Below, one piece after another: positions 6,154 through 15,158 of a DNA stretch of 64,000 bases (position 1 is its first letter; each line of letters opens with the position of its first letter). This stretch comes from Undibacterium umbellatum. GTDB lineage: Bacteria > Pseudomonadota > Gammaproteobacteria > Burkholderiales > Burkholderiaceae_D. The DNA lies in assembly GCF_014284125.1 (NCBI RefSeq), contig NZ_JACOFX010000004.1, forward strand, positions 186,001 to 250,000, in the 5' to 3' direction. The translations under genes and the position numbers were made by a program. The notes beneath the pieces are model-generated. The model saw only the letters and a program-made list of their open reading frames with translations, had not been told where the DNA came from and did not search any database.

Positions 6154-9024
6154 ATGTCAGGCAAAAAACTAAGCGATTTGACGAAATATATAGGGGTACT
6201 GCCCTATGCCAGTGAACTACTGGGTGTGTATCAACCCCTGCTGGGCTGGAAGTCAAAAAGAAAAGGGAAACGTCATGCGCGTTTGCTGGAGCGTGAAAAG
6301 TCTATTACGCTCAATGAGGCATTAAAACAAGTTCAGGGCAGTTACAAGTTCTTGCAACAAGAAGGCAATCCTGCAGCTTTTTTGGCGAACAGGCCGGCAC
6401 AAAGCACGATCAAAAATTTGATAGAAATCAACGTAGGTAGCGTTCAGAACCCGGTTGTCTCACCAAACCAAAGCAGCTTTCTCCTCAGTGCATTAAGCAG
6501 CGCGTTCGCTGATCGGCTTGCGAATGTCGATGCAGGTGATTTGGAAAACAAATTTATTGACGCGTGTGATCTGCTCATTCATGCCGATGCGCTTAAAGAA
6601 ACCTTAAACAGCCAGGATGAACATGGCGTACTAAGCAATGTGATCAACGCCGCCAGCCAATCTTTTGAGGGCGAACAGAATATAAGCGATGAAATGAAGC
6701 GGCAAGGCTTTTCAAGCTTGCTGGAGCATGAGTCCAAAGTAGCCGGAATGCTGTTGTACTTAAAAGAGAAAAAGCAGTTTGACACACTCAAAAGTCTGTT
6801 TTTAAAAAACAACTCAGGGCCATTTGAAAATTTGAATTTTCACTCGCTGGGTGAGCTTTTCTTTGACCGCACTCAAGCCAGCATCAAGGAAAAAGCAGAG
6901 GCAATCAGTTTATCGCCTATCGGTTTGGTGCATTTATTCAGGCAGTATTTCTTTGAACTGGATACCTTTTTAGGTACGCCCATAGAGCACATCTGGCTTA
7001 GCCCTGCCGCCTCCGCCGAATTAATTGAAGTGTCGAGCAAGCGTATCCTGACTGAGAGATCGACCGAATTTTCGACCGAGACCTTATTTAAAAGTGAGCT
7101 GGAGAAAAAGTCTGATGAAGAAATGAGTGATTTGGTCAGGGAAAGCAACAGGCAAGATATTAAATTTGGCGCGAGTGTGACAGCCTCGTATATGTCTGTC
7201 ACTGCAAGCTCTAATTTTGATTACGCGCAATCTCAGGAAGAAGCCAGAGAATCCACCCATAAGCGCACACGCCAGCAGAGTGAAAAAATCAGCCAGGAAT
7301 TAAAGCAAACTTATAAAACCACCTTCAAGACTGTCATCGAATCGAATGACACTCACAGCAAGCGTTACATACTGGCCAACAATACAGCGCAACTCATTAA
7401 TTATGAAATGCGCCGAAAAATGCGGCAAATTGCGATACAAGTGCAAGACATAGGCACTTACTTGTGCTGGGAAACTTTTGTCGACGAACCAGGCAAGCAG
7501 TTGGGATTAGCGAATCTTGTCCACATTGCGAGCGATGAGTCGCTGAGCAAAATACACGACCCGGAAAAAATTATTCTGCCTGAATCAATTGATGTTCCCA
7601 GTGAAATCAGTTACCCCTGGCGAATCACAGAATTACCTAACGGGGTACATATCTTGAAACTCATTCCTGTCATCCCGCCAAGACAGGATTATATCCTCAG
7701 CCAGTGGACCCTGGATTTAATGAACGGCCCTCCATGGGATTTCAAAATCATAGAAAGAGCCGCAATCGTTGTGGACGGTGAGAAGCGCATTACTGAGCTG
7801 GCTTTTGTCCTGGACATTCACAATGACGATGGAATTGAAGACGACAGAAGTTATGATTTTAAATTCAAATGTTCAATTCGTTATGTTCCATCAAAAGCCG
7901 CGATTCAAAAAAACAAGGAGGACAATGATGCGCTGATCAACAAGACGACGGAAGAGCGCAGCCTTGCAGCAAAAGAAGACTTCATAAAGAAAGTGCGTGA
8001 ACGGATTAAGCTTTCGTCAGAGATCAGGCCGAGAAAAAATGAGGATTTGCGCGAAGAGGAACGCATTATCATTTATCGCAATCTCATCAAATCTTTAATG
8101 CATGAAGACAATTACCAGCGAGGAGAGAGCGCAGAAGAGCTGGCAGTGCGCCACAATTTGTCCGAGTACCTCAACTCGCTCTTTGATATTGACAAGATGC
8201 TCTATTTTGTCGCCCCGGAATGGTGGAAGCCCTCCGTCCATCATGGCCAGTTTGTGGGCACCGCGCCACTGAATAGAGAAGGCACCGCCACCACTGTGGC
8301 GAACAACACGGGGCAGGCTGCATGGAGGGCACATTTTGCCTCTCCGCTGAGCATCATTCAGCCCGTTAAACGCAACAACGAAACCCAGATCAACTCTGCG
8401 TATCTCGCCAATTGGTCAAGTAATGAACAACGTAGCGATAATTATCTCATTACTGAAGAGTCAGCCCCTGCCCCTTTGGGCGCGTCTTTGGGCTGGCTCA
8501 TGCAATTGGATGGAGATAATATGCGTAACGCTTTTTTAAATGCTCCCTGGGTCAAAGCCGTCATGCCTATACGGCCCGGCAAGGAGAAGGAAGCCCTCGC
8601 CTGGTTAAGAAGTGCCAACGTCGAAGGCATTGATGGCCTCGATGCGATGACAGAAACGCTGGATGAAAACAATGTTCCCATGAGTATTGAGCAATCCATT
8701 AATCAACTCATTGATAAACTCAATAAGAAACATGAATATCAAAAAGCGAATCAGGCTTTTGGCAAGAAAGAACTGGCAGATGAACTTGATGAGGCCGGCA
8801 ATCCAGTAGTGATCGACGACAGGGACAAAGTACTGTCACGCCCCATTAACAAGGTGTTTGAGCACGGTTTTTATCCTTTGCAAAATAGTTTTGCGTTTAA
8901 ACCAGGTGCAGAAGAAGATACCCCGTATTTTGATGTGTTCGATCAATGGATAGAAATTGTTCCTACCGATCAGATTGTGCCTGTTGCCGTTGAGTACGAC
9001 CCAAAAACAGGCAGAATGAAGTAA
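6154..9024 (+). CDS. Large uncharacterised protein, 956 aa, first gene of a two-gene island
   Basis: I do not recognise a named family. The start at ATG 6154 has ribosome-binding site AAGGGG. There is no signal peptide. Visible regions: a helical N-terminal part (residues 1-330); a segment at about 340-420 where small and polar residues alternate (FGASVTASYMSVTASSNF), then a Lys/Arg/Glu/Gln-rich coiled coil, then TYKTTFKTVIESNDTHSKRY; a block at about 420-460 (MRRKMRQIAIQVQDIGTYL); a beta-rich middle; a second charged coiled coil (about 590-650); and a C-terminal domain with NAPWVKAVMPIRPGKEKEA. The strand-coil-strand segment could be a membrane-inserting or self-assembling element, but this is inference. 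The next gene starts 7 bases after the stop, so the two are surely co-transcribed. A+T content is higher than in the flanking genes. Confidence 0.85.
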   Translation: MSGKKLSDLTKYIGVLPYASELLGVYQPLLGWKSKRKGKRHARLLEREKSITLNEALKQVQGSYKFLQQEGNPAAFLANRPAQSTIKNLIEINVGSVQNPVVSPNQSSFLLSALSSAFADRLANVDAGDLENKFIDACDLLIHADALKETLNSQDEHGVLSNVINAASQSFEGEQNISDEMKRQGFSSLLEHESKVAGMLLYLKEKKQFDTLKSLFLKNNSGPFENLNFHSLGELFFDRTQASIKEKAEAISLSPIGLVHLFRQYFFELDTFLGTPIEHIWLSPAASAELIEVSSKRILTERSTEFSTETLFKSELEKKSDEEMSDLVRESNRQDIKFGASVTASYMSVTASSNFDYAQSQEEARESTHKRTRQQSEKISQELKQTYKTTFKTVIESNDTHSKRYILANNTAQLINYEMRRKMRQIAIQVQDIGTYLCWETFVDEPGKQLGLANLVHIASDESLSKIHDPEKIILPESIDVPSEISYPWRITELPNGVHILKLIPVIPPRQDYILSQWTLDLMNGPPWDFKIIERAAIVVDGEKRITELAFVLDIHNDDGIEDDRSYDFKFKCSIRYVPSKAAIQKNKEDNDALINKTTEERSLAAKEDFIKKVRERIKLSSEIRPRKNEDLREEERIIIYRNLIKSLMHEDNYQRGESAEELAVRHNLSEYLNSLFDIDKMLYFVAPEWWKPSVHHGQFVGTAPLNREGTATTVANNTGQAAWRAHFASPLSIIQPVKRNNETQINSAYLANWSSNEQRSDNYLITEESAPAPLGASLGWLMQLDGDNMRNAFLNAPWVKAVMPIRPGKEKEALAWLRSANVEGIDGLDAMTETLDENNVPMSIEQSINQLIDKLNKKHEYQKANQAFGKKELADELDEAGNPVVIDDRDKVLSRPINKVFEHGFYPLQNSFAFKPGAEEDTPYFDVFDQWIEIVPTDQIVPVAVEYDPKTGRMK

Positions 9025-9031
9025 GCACATC

Positions 9032-10975
9032 ATGGGCAAGCCAACTATTCCAACGCCCATCAAGCCTGGCCCTGGGTCTATTGTGCAACCCAGCCAGGCA
9101 GCAAGCCCCGCACCACCAGAAATAGCGGCTCCTTATACGATCCCTGCCCCGCGTACTACAAACAGGCAAGCCACCGAGACCGCCTTGCGCTCATTGCTGG
9201 ATGCCAATCTGCTGATAGAGCGGGCTAAGATCGTCACGCCTGCCGATATTGGGCGTCTGCAAGCGGAGTTAGGTATTCAAAATTACCCGGTTGAAGCACG
9301 CATCAAATTTTATTTTAACGCCATTGAAGCGCATCGAAGTCGCTACACAGGTGATATTGATAATCTTTATGAATTACTCGCCTTCGAATTCAACGCTTTA
9401 GCCGATGAACATGCTTTTCCTTTTCTTGAGAGTTTGCTGAGGACGGGTATCGACAAAGTTAAAAAGATGAAAGACGTGGCAGAACAATCGCCCGTCGTTG
9501 GACAAAACGCACGTTGGACTGGTGTTTTAAAACTACTTTTGAATTATGAAAAACAGGGTGCCAATCTTCGCTCTGCAAATGCCAGTTCATCGCAAACAGA
9601 ATCTCCATGGCTGGTTCACTGGAACCGCGCCAAATTTCTGGTCGAAAAAGATAGGATCATCCCCGCCGAAACACAAGCCAGGTTATTCAAATACGATCAA
9701 CACAGCTCCTATGGAGGCTATCCAGATGCTGACCCCCAACCACAGGCAGTAGGCTCGCATGAACTCAAGGAATTGGTATGGGAAGAATTCAAAAGTGAAG
9801 GTTCATGCGCATCCATTAATATCTTGGATGGTGCCATATTTACCTGGGGACGAGGTTTTGCTGGCTTAGGCGGTGGCTTACTCTCTTTACTGGCTAAAAT
9901 GTATGCCGACCCTGATTTTCAACATCTGTTTCAAGCTGTTGGCATTCAAGTTTTGCAAATTTCCATAAAAAAAGTCAAAAGCGATGTCTTGCATATCGTC
10001 ACCAGCGATGGTGCAATACAAGGCAAGGATGCCTTGGTGTGGAATTACATCAAAAGTAATCGCGCGCTCATTCTCTTTTTTATTGCCTTGGGCGAAATGA
10101 AGGTAATGCCTTTGCAACTCAGCAAGACTCAGGATTACTACAGGCAAAAAAACGTTGATCTACAATTTGCAGAAATATGTAATAGGAACCCCATTTTCAA
10201 AGTTCCCGACGCACAACTCGCACTTTGGAAGCAAGACTTTGCCTATAACCCGGCGCTGAATAACGCCGGTGATAGCGAAGTTCAAAAGAAAAACGCTGCG
10301 GCCAAGAGCAGTTACGAGTGCTATGTTCGATTCCTGGCCCATCTATTTCATTGGCTGCCTGTCTTTGGACAAGATGCCGTGCGAAGTAAAGAAAACAAAC
10401 AACCCAAGCTTTTTTCATTAAATATTCTCAAAGATGAGAATGGGCAATACTACAAGGCCAGCATACACAATACCTTGTTGCAATTTGCAGATAGGGCAGC
10501 GGATGACCCTATCAACCAGGCCTGGACGGACATAGGTGGACTAGCGCCGAATGAGCAGATTAAAATTTTTTACAACAGCCTGAAAAAAACCAGAACAGTG
10601 CTGGATGAAAACGGCAATACTGGCCCAAAGAAAAAACAAACCAATGTCGCCCCGCTTATTATGGATAGTGGCCATTTTCCTGTTTTTGGGCTACGACGGA
10701 ATAAAAATGCAAGCCCTCTTGAAAGCGGACCAGTTAACGCGTTCATAGCGCAAGGTTTGACTAACGGTAAGGTTATTGAGTTTTCTACGATTGAACTGTT
10801 TGATAACGCGAAGCCAGAATTAGGGTATCAAGTTAACGAGCTAAAAACCGGGCGAGTCATTAAGTTGAATCGAATGGAATTTCAGGGGGCTGCGATTTAC
10901 TACAAATTTTCGCCCCCAAAAAAGTCTGGCGATCATCCTACTATTACGGGTGGTTATGTCATCAAAGCTATTTAG
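9032..10975 (+). CDS. Uncharacterised protein, 647 aa, with possible lysozyme-like core
   Basis: Second gene of the island, starting 7 bases after the 956-aa gene. There is no signal peptide. The first 45 residues are Pro/Ala-rich (PTIPTPIKPGPGSI), like a flexible linker or secretion/docking tail. Residues about 50-200 are helical and may bind another protein. The centre contains EEFKSEGSCASINILDGAIF followed by TWGRGFAGLGGG, a layout (Glu, then Asp 10-12 residues later, then TWG-G) that recalls lysozyme-like peptidoglycan hydrolases. The family was not verified. The C-terminal 150 residues are beta-rich. It probably works with the preceding protein. Low G+C and the position beside a tRNA array suggest horizontal acquisition. 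Confidence 0.85.
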   Translation: MGKPTIPTPIKPGPGSIVQPSQAASPAPPEIAAPYTIPAPRTTNRQATETALRSLLDANLLIERAKIVTPADIGRLQAELGIQNYPVEARIKFYFNAIEAHRSRYTGDIDNLYELLAFEFNALADEHAFPFLESLLRTGIDKVKKMKDVAEQSPVVGQNARWTGVLKLLLNYEKQGANLRSANASSSQTESPWLVHWNRAKFLVEKDRIIPAETQARLFKYDQHSSYGGYPDADPQPQAVGSHELKELVWEEFKSEGSCASINILDGAIFTWGRGFAGLGGGLLSLLAKMYADPDFQHLFQAVGIQVLQISIKKVKSDVLHIVTSDGAIQGKDALVWNYIKSNRALILFFIALGEMKVMPLQLSKTQDYYRQKNVDLQFAEICNRNPIFKVPDAQLALWKQDFAYNPALNNAGDSEVQKKNAAAKSSYECYVRFLAHLFHWLPVFGQDAVRSKENKQPKLFSLNILKDENGQYYKASIHNTLLQFADRAADDPINQAWTDIGGLAPNEQIKIFYNSLKKTRTVLDENGNTGPKKKQTNVAPLIMDSGHFPVFGLRRNKNASPLESGPVNAFIAQGLTNGKVIEFSTIELFDNAKPELGYQVNELKTGRVIKLNRMEFQGAAIYYKFSPPKKSGDHPTITGGYVIKAI

Positions 10976-11103
10976 GAATGATCGAACACAGACAGTGCAA
11001 AGCGTGCTTTGCATGTGTTAATACTATCCCCTTGAGTGAATATGAACATAAAGACTGCCATCATTCAAGTCATCACCACTTGCATCCAACCACGGAGTAA
11101 GCC

Positions 11104-12702
11104 ATGCCACAAAACAGCGCAGACAATACCAAACCCGCCTCCCCTCTCTGGAAAAACTGGAGTCAGAATCTGTTTTACCAGGGCGACAATTATTACTACA
11201 CACCACGCACGCGTGCAGAATTGCAAACCATCGTCACCAATGCCGCAGCACAGAACAAGCAGCTACGTGTGTCCGGCCAGCGCCACTCGCAAACCCCGCT
11301 GGTGGCCAGCAGTGAAACACCTGCCAGTGGTGTCGTCATCGTCGATCTGTCTTGCTATGCCGACCTGGGTCGCGAAGGGGATCAGCGCATGCAGATCAAC
11401 AGCGACGGCAAAAGCGTCACCGTGAATACGGGTGTACGTGAAGATGAACTTGACGCTTTCCTGACACAAAACAAACTGATGCTGCAAACCGTGACTGCTG
11501 GCGGCTTTTTCAGCCTTGGTGGCATGACCGCGGTGGACGTGCATGGTGCGACTGTACAGGCACCTATCTTTGCCGAGACCGTGACTGCCTTTGCCATCAT
11601 GGGGCCCAGCGGTATCGTCAACACCATTGATGCGAATACGCCCAAAGTAGGTGCCTGGTCACCACTGCAATTTGCCCGCGTGTCACTCGGTGCCCTGGGT
11701 GTCGTCACAGCCGTGACCATCAGCGTCATGCCACGCCCTTTTGCCAACTGCCTGAGCGCCGGCATCACTGATTATGTCTGGGAAAACGCTGCCAACTTTG
11801 GTGCTGGCCTGTCTGCCTTGCTGGCATCCAAATCCAGGGTGGAAACCTTCTTCAACCCCTATGCACTGAGCGGCACCAGCAACTTTACGGCGGCCTGGTG
11901 GAATGTGGAAAGCGGCTCAGGTGCAGCCCCTACCCCGGAACCAACACCAGACGCCTGCCAACTGGCAAAGAAAGACGAATTTGGCGCACCGTATTTACCC
12001 TTTGGTGAAGACCTGGCCGAAGACGCCGCCATCTATGCGCAAAGCTTTGATGCGCCAATAGTCGGTACCGCTGCGGCGGCTCTGATCACCTCGACGGCGA
12101 TCTCCGTCATCAAGGGTGAGGTCAAGGCCGCTGCGCAAAAGAATTCTGACCTGTGGCTGGGCGATGCTGCCAGAGTCATCTTCATGTCTTATTTTATCGA
12201 ACTGCCTGACCTGGGTGCCAGCAGCTTATCCACAGTATGGGGTGCATTAAAGTCAGTCAGCGACAAGGTCAACAAGAGCAGCAACTTTCACATCGCCGCA
12301 CCAATGGAATTTCGTTTCATCAAGGGTGGCAACACTGCCATGGCAGGCACCTATACCAGCAATGCCGAGGCTTATTTCGTCAACCTCGATTTGATCGCCT
12401 TCGTCGCCGTGCATGAAGACAAAAGCGGACTCGACTACCCCACCAAGCTGTTGAACTTTTTTGCCGAAGTCGAAAGCGAATGGGTCGCCCTCGGTGGCTG
12501 GCCCCACAATGGCAAAATGTATGGCTTCTATGACCCCGCCACCGGCCCTGCGGCAGCAACGCAGCCCTTCAACCCTGCTTTCATCAAGCAGTTACGCAGC
12601 CGCCGCAAGGAGCGCGTGCAAGCCTTTGATGATTATCGCCAGAGTTGTGACCCTACCGGGATGTTTATTAATCCTTATGTGGCGAGACTGGTGGGAGAGT
12701 AA
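11104..12702 (+). CDS. FAD-binding oxidase of the VAO/PCMH family (aldonolactone-oxidase-like), 532 aa
   Basis: The N-terminal half has the PCMH-type FAD fold: YTPRTRAELQTIVTNAA, then RVSGQRHSQTPLV (the usual position of the FAD-contacting G-x-x-H-S motif), then TAGGFFSLGGMTAVDVHGAT lining the flavin, then SLGALGVVTAVTI. The C-terminal half ends with DDYRQSCDPTGMFINPYV, typical of the D-arabinono/L-gulono-1,4-lactone oxidase cap domain. These enzymes oxidise sugar lactones or polyols with oxygen or another acceptor; the substrate cannot be inferred. There is no clear signal peptide, so it is probably cytoplasmic. The length fits the family. The gene is monocistronic and followed by a perfect stem-loop (12786-12816). 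Confidence 0.85.
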   Translation: MPQNSADNTKPASPLWKNWSQNLFYQGDNYYYTPRTRAELQTIVTNAAAQNKQLRVSGQRHSQTPLVASSETPASGVVIVDLSCYADLGREGDQRMQINSDGKSVTVNTGVREDELDAFLTQNKLMLQTVTAGGFFSLGGMTAVDVHGATVQAPIFAETVTAFAIMGPSGIVNTIDANTPKVGAWSPLQFARVSLGALGVVTAVTISVMPRPFANCLSAGITDYVWENAANFGAGLSALLASKSRVETFFNPYALSGTSNFTAAWWNVESGSGAAPTPEPTPDACQLAKKDEFGAPYLPFGEDLAEDAAIYAQSFDAPIVGTAAAALITSTAISVIKGEVKAAAQKNSDLWLGDAARVIFMSYFIELPDLGASSLSTVWGALKSVSDKVNKSSNFHIAAPMEFRFIKGGNTAMAGTYTSNAEAYFVNLDLIAFVAVHEDKSGLDYPTKLLNFFAEVESEWVALGGWPHNGKMYGFYDPATGPAAATQPFNPAFIKQLRSRRKERVQAFDDYRQSCDPTGMFINPYVARLVGE

Positions 12703-12785
12703 TGGCTGCGGCGTCAAATTCTGCCTCCTGATATGTTGATGACAGGTCAGCATCGACCGAATGCCGAGCCTGGCAGTCATTGGAT

Positions 12786-12816
12786 AGACATACGGCGCAT
12801 TGTTCGCCGTATGTCT
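12786..12816 (+). terminator. Perfect 12-bp stem-loop after the FAD oxidase gene
   Basis: AGACATACGGCG and its exact reverse complement enclose a 7-base loop. No T-tract follows, so termination is likely but not certain. Confidence 0.45.
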
Positions 12817-12958
12817 GCAAGGTTCCCGGCATGGATTATTAGCCCTGAGTCCTGTCAACCCATGCGGCGCATGGCGATGCGCCCTACTTTGCGGATGTTC
12901 AAAACACCGCTGCGACGCAACCACCATCAAGCTTTCCATTCACTGACACTCAGATTCA

Positions 12959-12975
12959 TTGCAACAGTGTTGCAA
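12959..12975. promoter_or_regulatory. Zur-like operator 1 (perfect 17-bp dyad)
   Basis: TTGCAACA-G-TGTTGCAA is a perfect palindrome with a single central base, the geometry of Fur-family operators. Related dyads follow at 13006-13022 and 13252-13268, all upstream of the zinc-type operon. Regulation by the zinc repressor Zur is inferred from that context. Confidence 0.55.
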
Positions 12976-13005
12976 AACAATTTGAATTACTTTATGATTC
13001 TGGAA

Positions 13006-13022
13006 ATGCAATTGTGTTGCAA
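13006..13022. promoter_or_regulatory. Zur-like operator 2 (imperfect)
   Basis: ATGCAATT-G-TGTTGCAA keeps one perfect half-site of operator 1 and most of the other. It lies 47 bases downstream of operator 1, centre to centre, on nearly the same helix face as four to five helical turns. Confidence 0.45.
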
Positions 13023-13251
13023 ATAAATTTTCCGCTGTAGATCATGTGTTTCCAGACGCATGGTTGATGCTGCCTGCATGTTTGACGAACTGCATTCTAA
13101 TTTGCTTGCGAATCGGCGTGCGAATTTGCGTGCTGATCTGCCTGATGTTCAGCGCCGCGTGCGCGTCCATGCAAGCGCTACGCAAAGCTGGAAAATTGTG
13201 GAATACCTTGATACGTGCAGACTGAAACCAGTCTGTTTTTTTAAGTAAATA

Positions 13252-13268
13252 ATGCAACAAAGTTGCAT
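13252..13268. promoter_or_regulatory. Zur-like operator 3, proximal to the operon
   Basis: ATGCAACA-A-AGTTGCAT is a near-perfect dyad of the same pattern, about 120 bases before the GTPase start codon, where a promoter would be expected. The region between operators 2 and 3 has no convincing gene. Confidence 0.5.
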
Positions 13269-13386
13269 TTAACAATATGACCAGGGCTGGATATCCCACC
13301 TGATAACACAAAAACCGCTGCCCCTGATTTGTCATCGAATACCACTACTGCACCCGCCACCACCTATCCCCGACACAGGACTCATC

Positions 13387-14640
13387 ATGCCGACTACCCA
13401 GCTTTTGCCCGTGACCGTACTCTCAGGTTTTTTGGGTGCAGGTAAAACCACCCTGCTCAATCACATCCTCAACAACCGTGAAGGCAAGCGCGTGGCTGTC
13501 ATTGTCAATGACATGTCCGAGGTGAATATCGATGCAGACCTGGTGCGGCAAGGTGGGGCTGAATTGTCGCGGGCGGACGAGAAGCTGGTGGAGATGAGCA
13601 ATGGCTGCATTTGCTGCACCCTGCGGGAAGACTTGCTGATAGAAATCCAGCGGCTCGCCAGTGAGCAGCGTTTTGATTATCTGCTCATAGAATCAACCGG
13701 CATATCCGAACCCATGCCGGTGGCCGAGACCTTTACTTTCCGTGATGAAGATGGTCGCAGCCTGTCTGACATTGCGCGGCTCGACACCATGGTCACGGTG
13801 GTGGATGCCTATAACTTCTTGCGCGACTATGCCTCGGGTGACAGCCTTAACCAGCGTGGCACCTCCATGGGTGAAGAGGATGAACGCACTGTGGTTGATC
13901 TGCTGGTGGAGCAGATAGAGTTTTGCGATGTCATCGTGCTTAACAAGGCCGACATGGTCAGTGCTGATGAGTTTGAGAGGCTGAGCCAGATCTTGCGTGC
14001 GTTAAACCCGCGAGCCGATATCGTGCCTTGCAGTTTTTCCAATGTGCCACTGGACCGGGTTTTGAACACAGGCCGCTTCAATTTTGAACAGGCATCTGCC
14101 GCACCAGGCTGGCTCAAAGAGCTGCGCGGCGAGCATGTGCCTGAGAGCGAAGAATATGGCATACGCAGCTTTGCCTATCGCGCGCGCAGACCGTTTCACC
14201 CGCAGCGTTTCTGGTCTTGCATACACCAGGGCTTTGCGGGTGTGGTGCGATCAAAAGGTTATTTCTGGCTGGCGACGCGTATGGATATCGCTGGCGAATG
14301 GTCGCAGGCAGGCGGTATTTGCCGTCACCATCAAGCGGGCTTGTGGTGGTCTGCCGTCAACAAGGCAGAGTGGCCGCAGGATGCAGACTATCAGCAGCAT
14401 ATTTTAAGCAAATGCATAGAACCCTATGGTGACCGCCGCCAGGAACTGGTGTTCATCGGTGTGGACATGGATCAGGCGGCGATAGAAGCGATGCTGGATG
14501 CCTGTCTGCTGACAACGGCCGAAATGACAGAGGGAGCAGTGCAGTGGATCAGCTATGCCGACCCGTTTCCATCGTGGATGAAAGTGGATGACAGCGATGA
14601 TGACGATACGATCTCACAGCACATGGAAGTAACAGCATGA
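13387..14640 (+). CDS. COG0523 (CobW/ZigA-type) zinc metallochaperone GTPase, 417 aa
   Basis: This is a G3E-family GTPase. It has P-loop [10 protein letters not shown] near the N-terminus, the metal-binding CxCC motif in [15 protein letters not shown], switch motif ESTGISEP, and NKAD for guanine recognition. The CobW C-terminal domain starts around [10 protein letters not shown]. The C-terminal tail is acidic (DDSDDDD) and may hold metal. Members of this subgroup without B12 genes are zinc-starvation chaperones (ZigA/ZagA/YciC) that deliver zinc to client enzymes. The neighbouring zinc-uptake genes and three Zur-like operators support that role. The start at ATG 13387 has ribosome-binding site AGGACTC. 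Its stop overlaps the next start (ATGA), showing translational coupling. Confidence 0.92.
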   Translation: MPTTQLLPVTVLSGFLGAGKTTLLNHILNNREGKRVAVIVNDMSEVNIDADLVRQGGAELSRADEKLVEMSNGCICCTLREDLLIEIQRLASEQRFDYLLIESTGISEPMPVAETFTFRDEDGRSLSDIARLDTMVTVVDAYNFLRDYASGDSLNQRGTSMGEEDERTVVDLLVEQIEFCDVIVLNKADMVSADEFERLSQILRALNPRADIVPCSFSNVPLDRVLNTGRFNFEQASAAPGWLKELRGEHVPESEEYGIRSFAYRARRPFHPQRFWSCIHQGFAGVVRSKGYFWLATRMDIAGEWSQAGGICRHHQAGLWWSAVNKAEWPQDADYQQHILSKCIEPYGDRRQELVFIGVDMDQAAIEAMLDACLLTTAEMTEGAVQWISYADPFPSWMKVDDSDDDDTISQHMEVTA

Positions 14641-15158
14641 ACAAACTGATCCAGATCATTTTTCTAAGCTTATTGCAAGCAGTAGCAACCAGCAGCACCG
14701 CCCATGAAGCCCATGTACACGGCAGCGCCACGGTATTGCTGGCGCAGGATGGCAACAGACTGACGCTGGAATTTGACAGCCCGCTGGATAACCTGCTGGG
14801 CTTTGAACATGCGCCGCGAACGGACAAGCAAAAACAGGCAGCCAGGGCTTTGCTTGATATCATGCAAAAACCAGACACCTTATTGAAGCTCAATGCCGAG
14901 GCAGATTGCCAGCTCACCACCGTGAAGGTAGTTGCTCCTGTGCTGCAAGCTGCAGCGGCTACGGCGTCTAAGGATGAACATGCGAATCTTCATGCTGAAT
15001 ATGAATATAGCTGCACCAAAGCCGCAGCATTAAAATCGCTGCACCTGAGTCTGTTTGATGCTTTCCCTGCGATACACAAAGTCGATGCGCAAATGGCTGG
15101 TGCGCGCGGGCAAGTGGCGGCAACGCTAACGCCGAAACAACGCACGCTGACATGGTGA
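14637..15158 (+). CDS. DUF2796/ZrgA-type periplasmic zinc-binding protein, 173 aa
   Basis: An N-terminal signal peptide ends near [10 protein letters not shown]. The mature protein begins with a His-rich metal-binding stretch (HEAHVHGSA) and has another in [12 protein letters not shown]. The core ([17 protein letters not shown]) matches the DUF2796 family, represented by ZrgA of the Vibrio cholerae zinc-regulated zrgABCDE uptake system. It probably captures zinc in the periplasm and passes it to the ABC transporter encoded next. The first base overlap is the ATGA junction with the GTPase gene; the stop overlaps the ATPase start as TGATG. Length and cysteines are typical for the family. Confidence 0.85.
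   Translation: MNKLIQIIFLSLLQAVATSSTAHEAHVHGSATVLLAQDGNRLTLEFDSPLDNLLGFEHAPRTDKQKQAARALLDIMQKPDTLLKLNAEADCQLTTVKVVAPVLQAAAATASKDEHANLHAEYEYSCTKAAALKSLHLSLFDAFPAIHKVDAQMAGARGQVAATLTPKQRTLTW

Noticed and set aside
13042..13335. Minus-strand frame of 97 aa and plus-strand frame of 62 aa before the zinc operon
   Set aside because: They overlap a Zur-like dyad, have Arg/Gln/Ile-rich unlikely composition and no ribosome-binding site.
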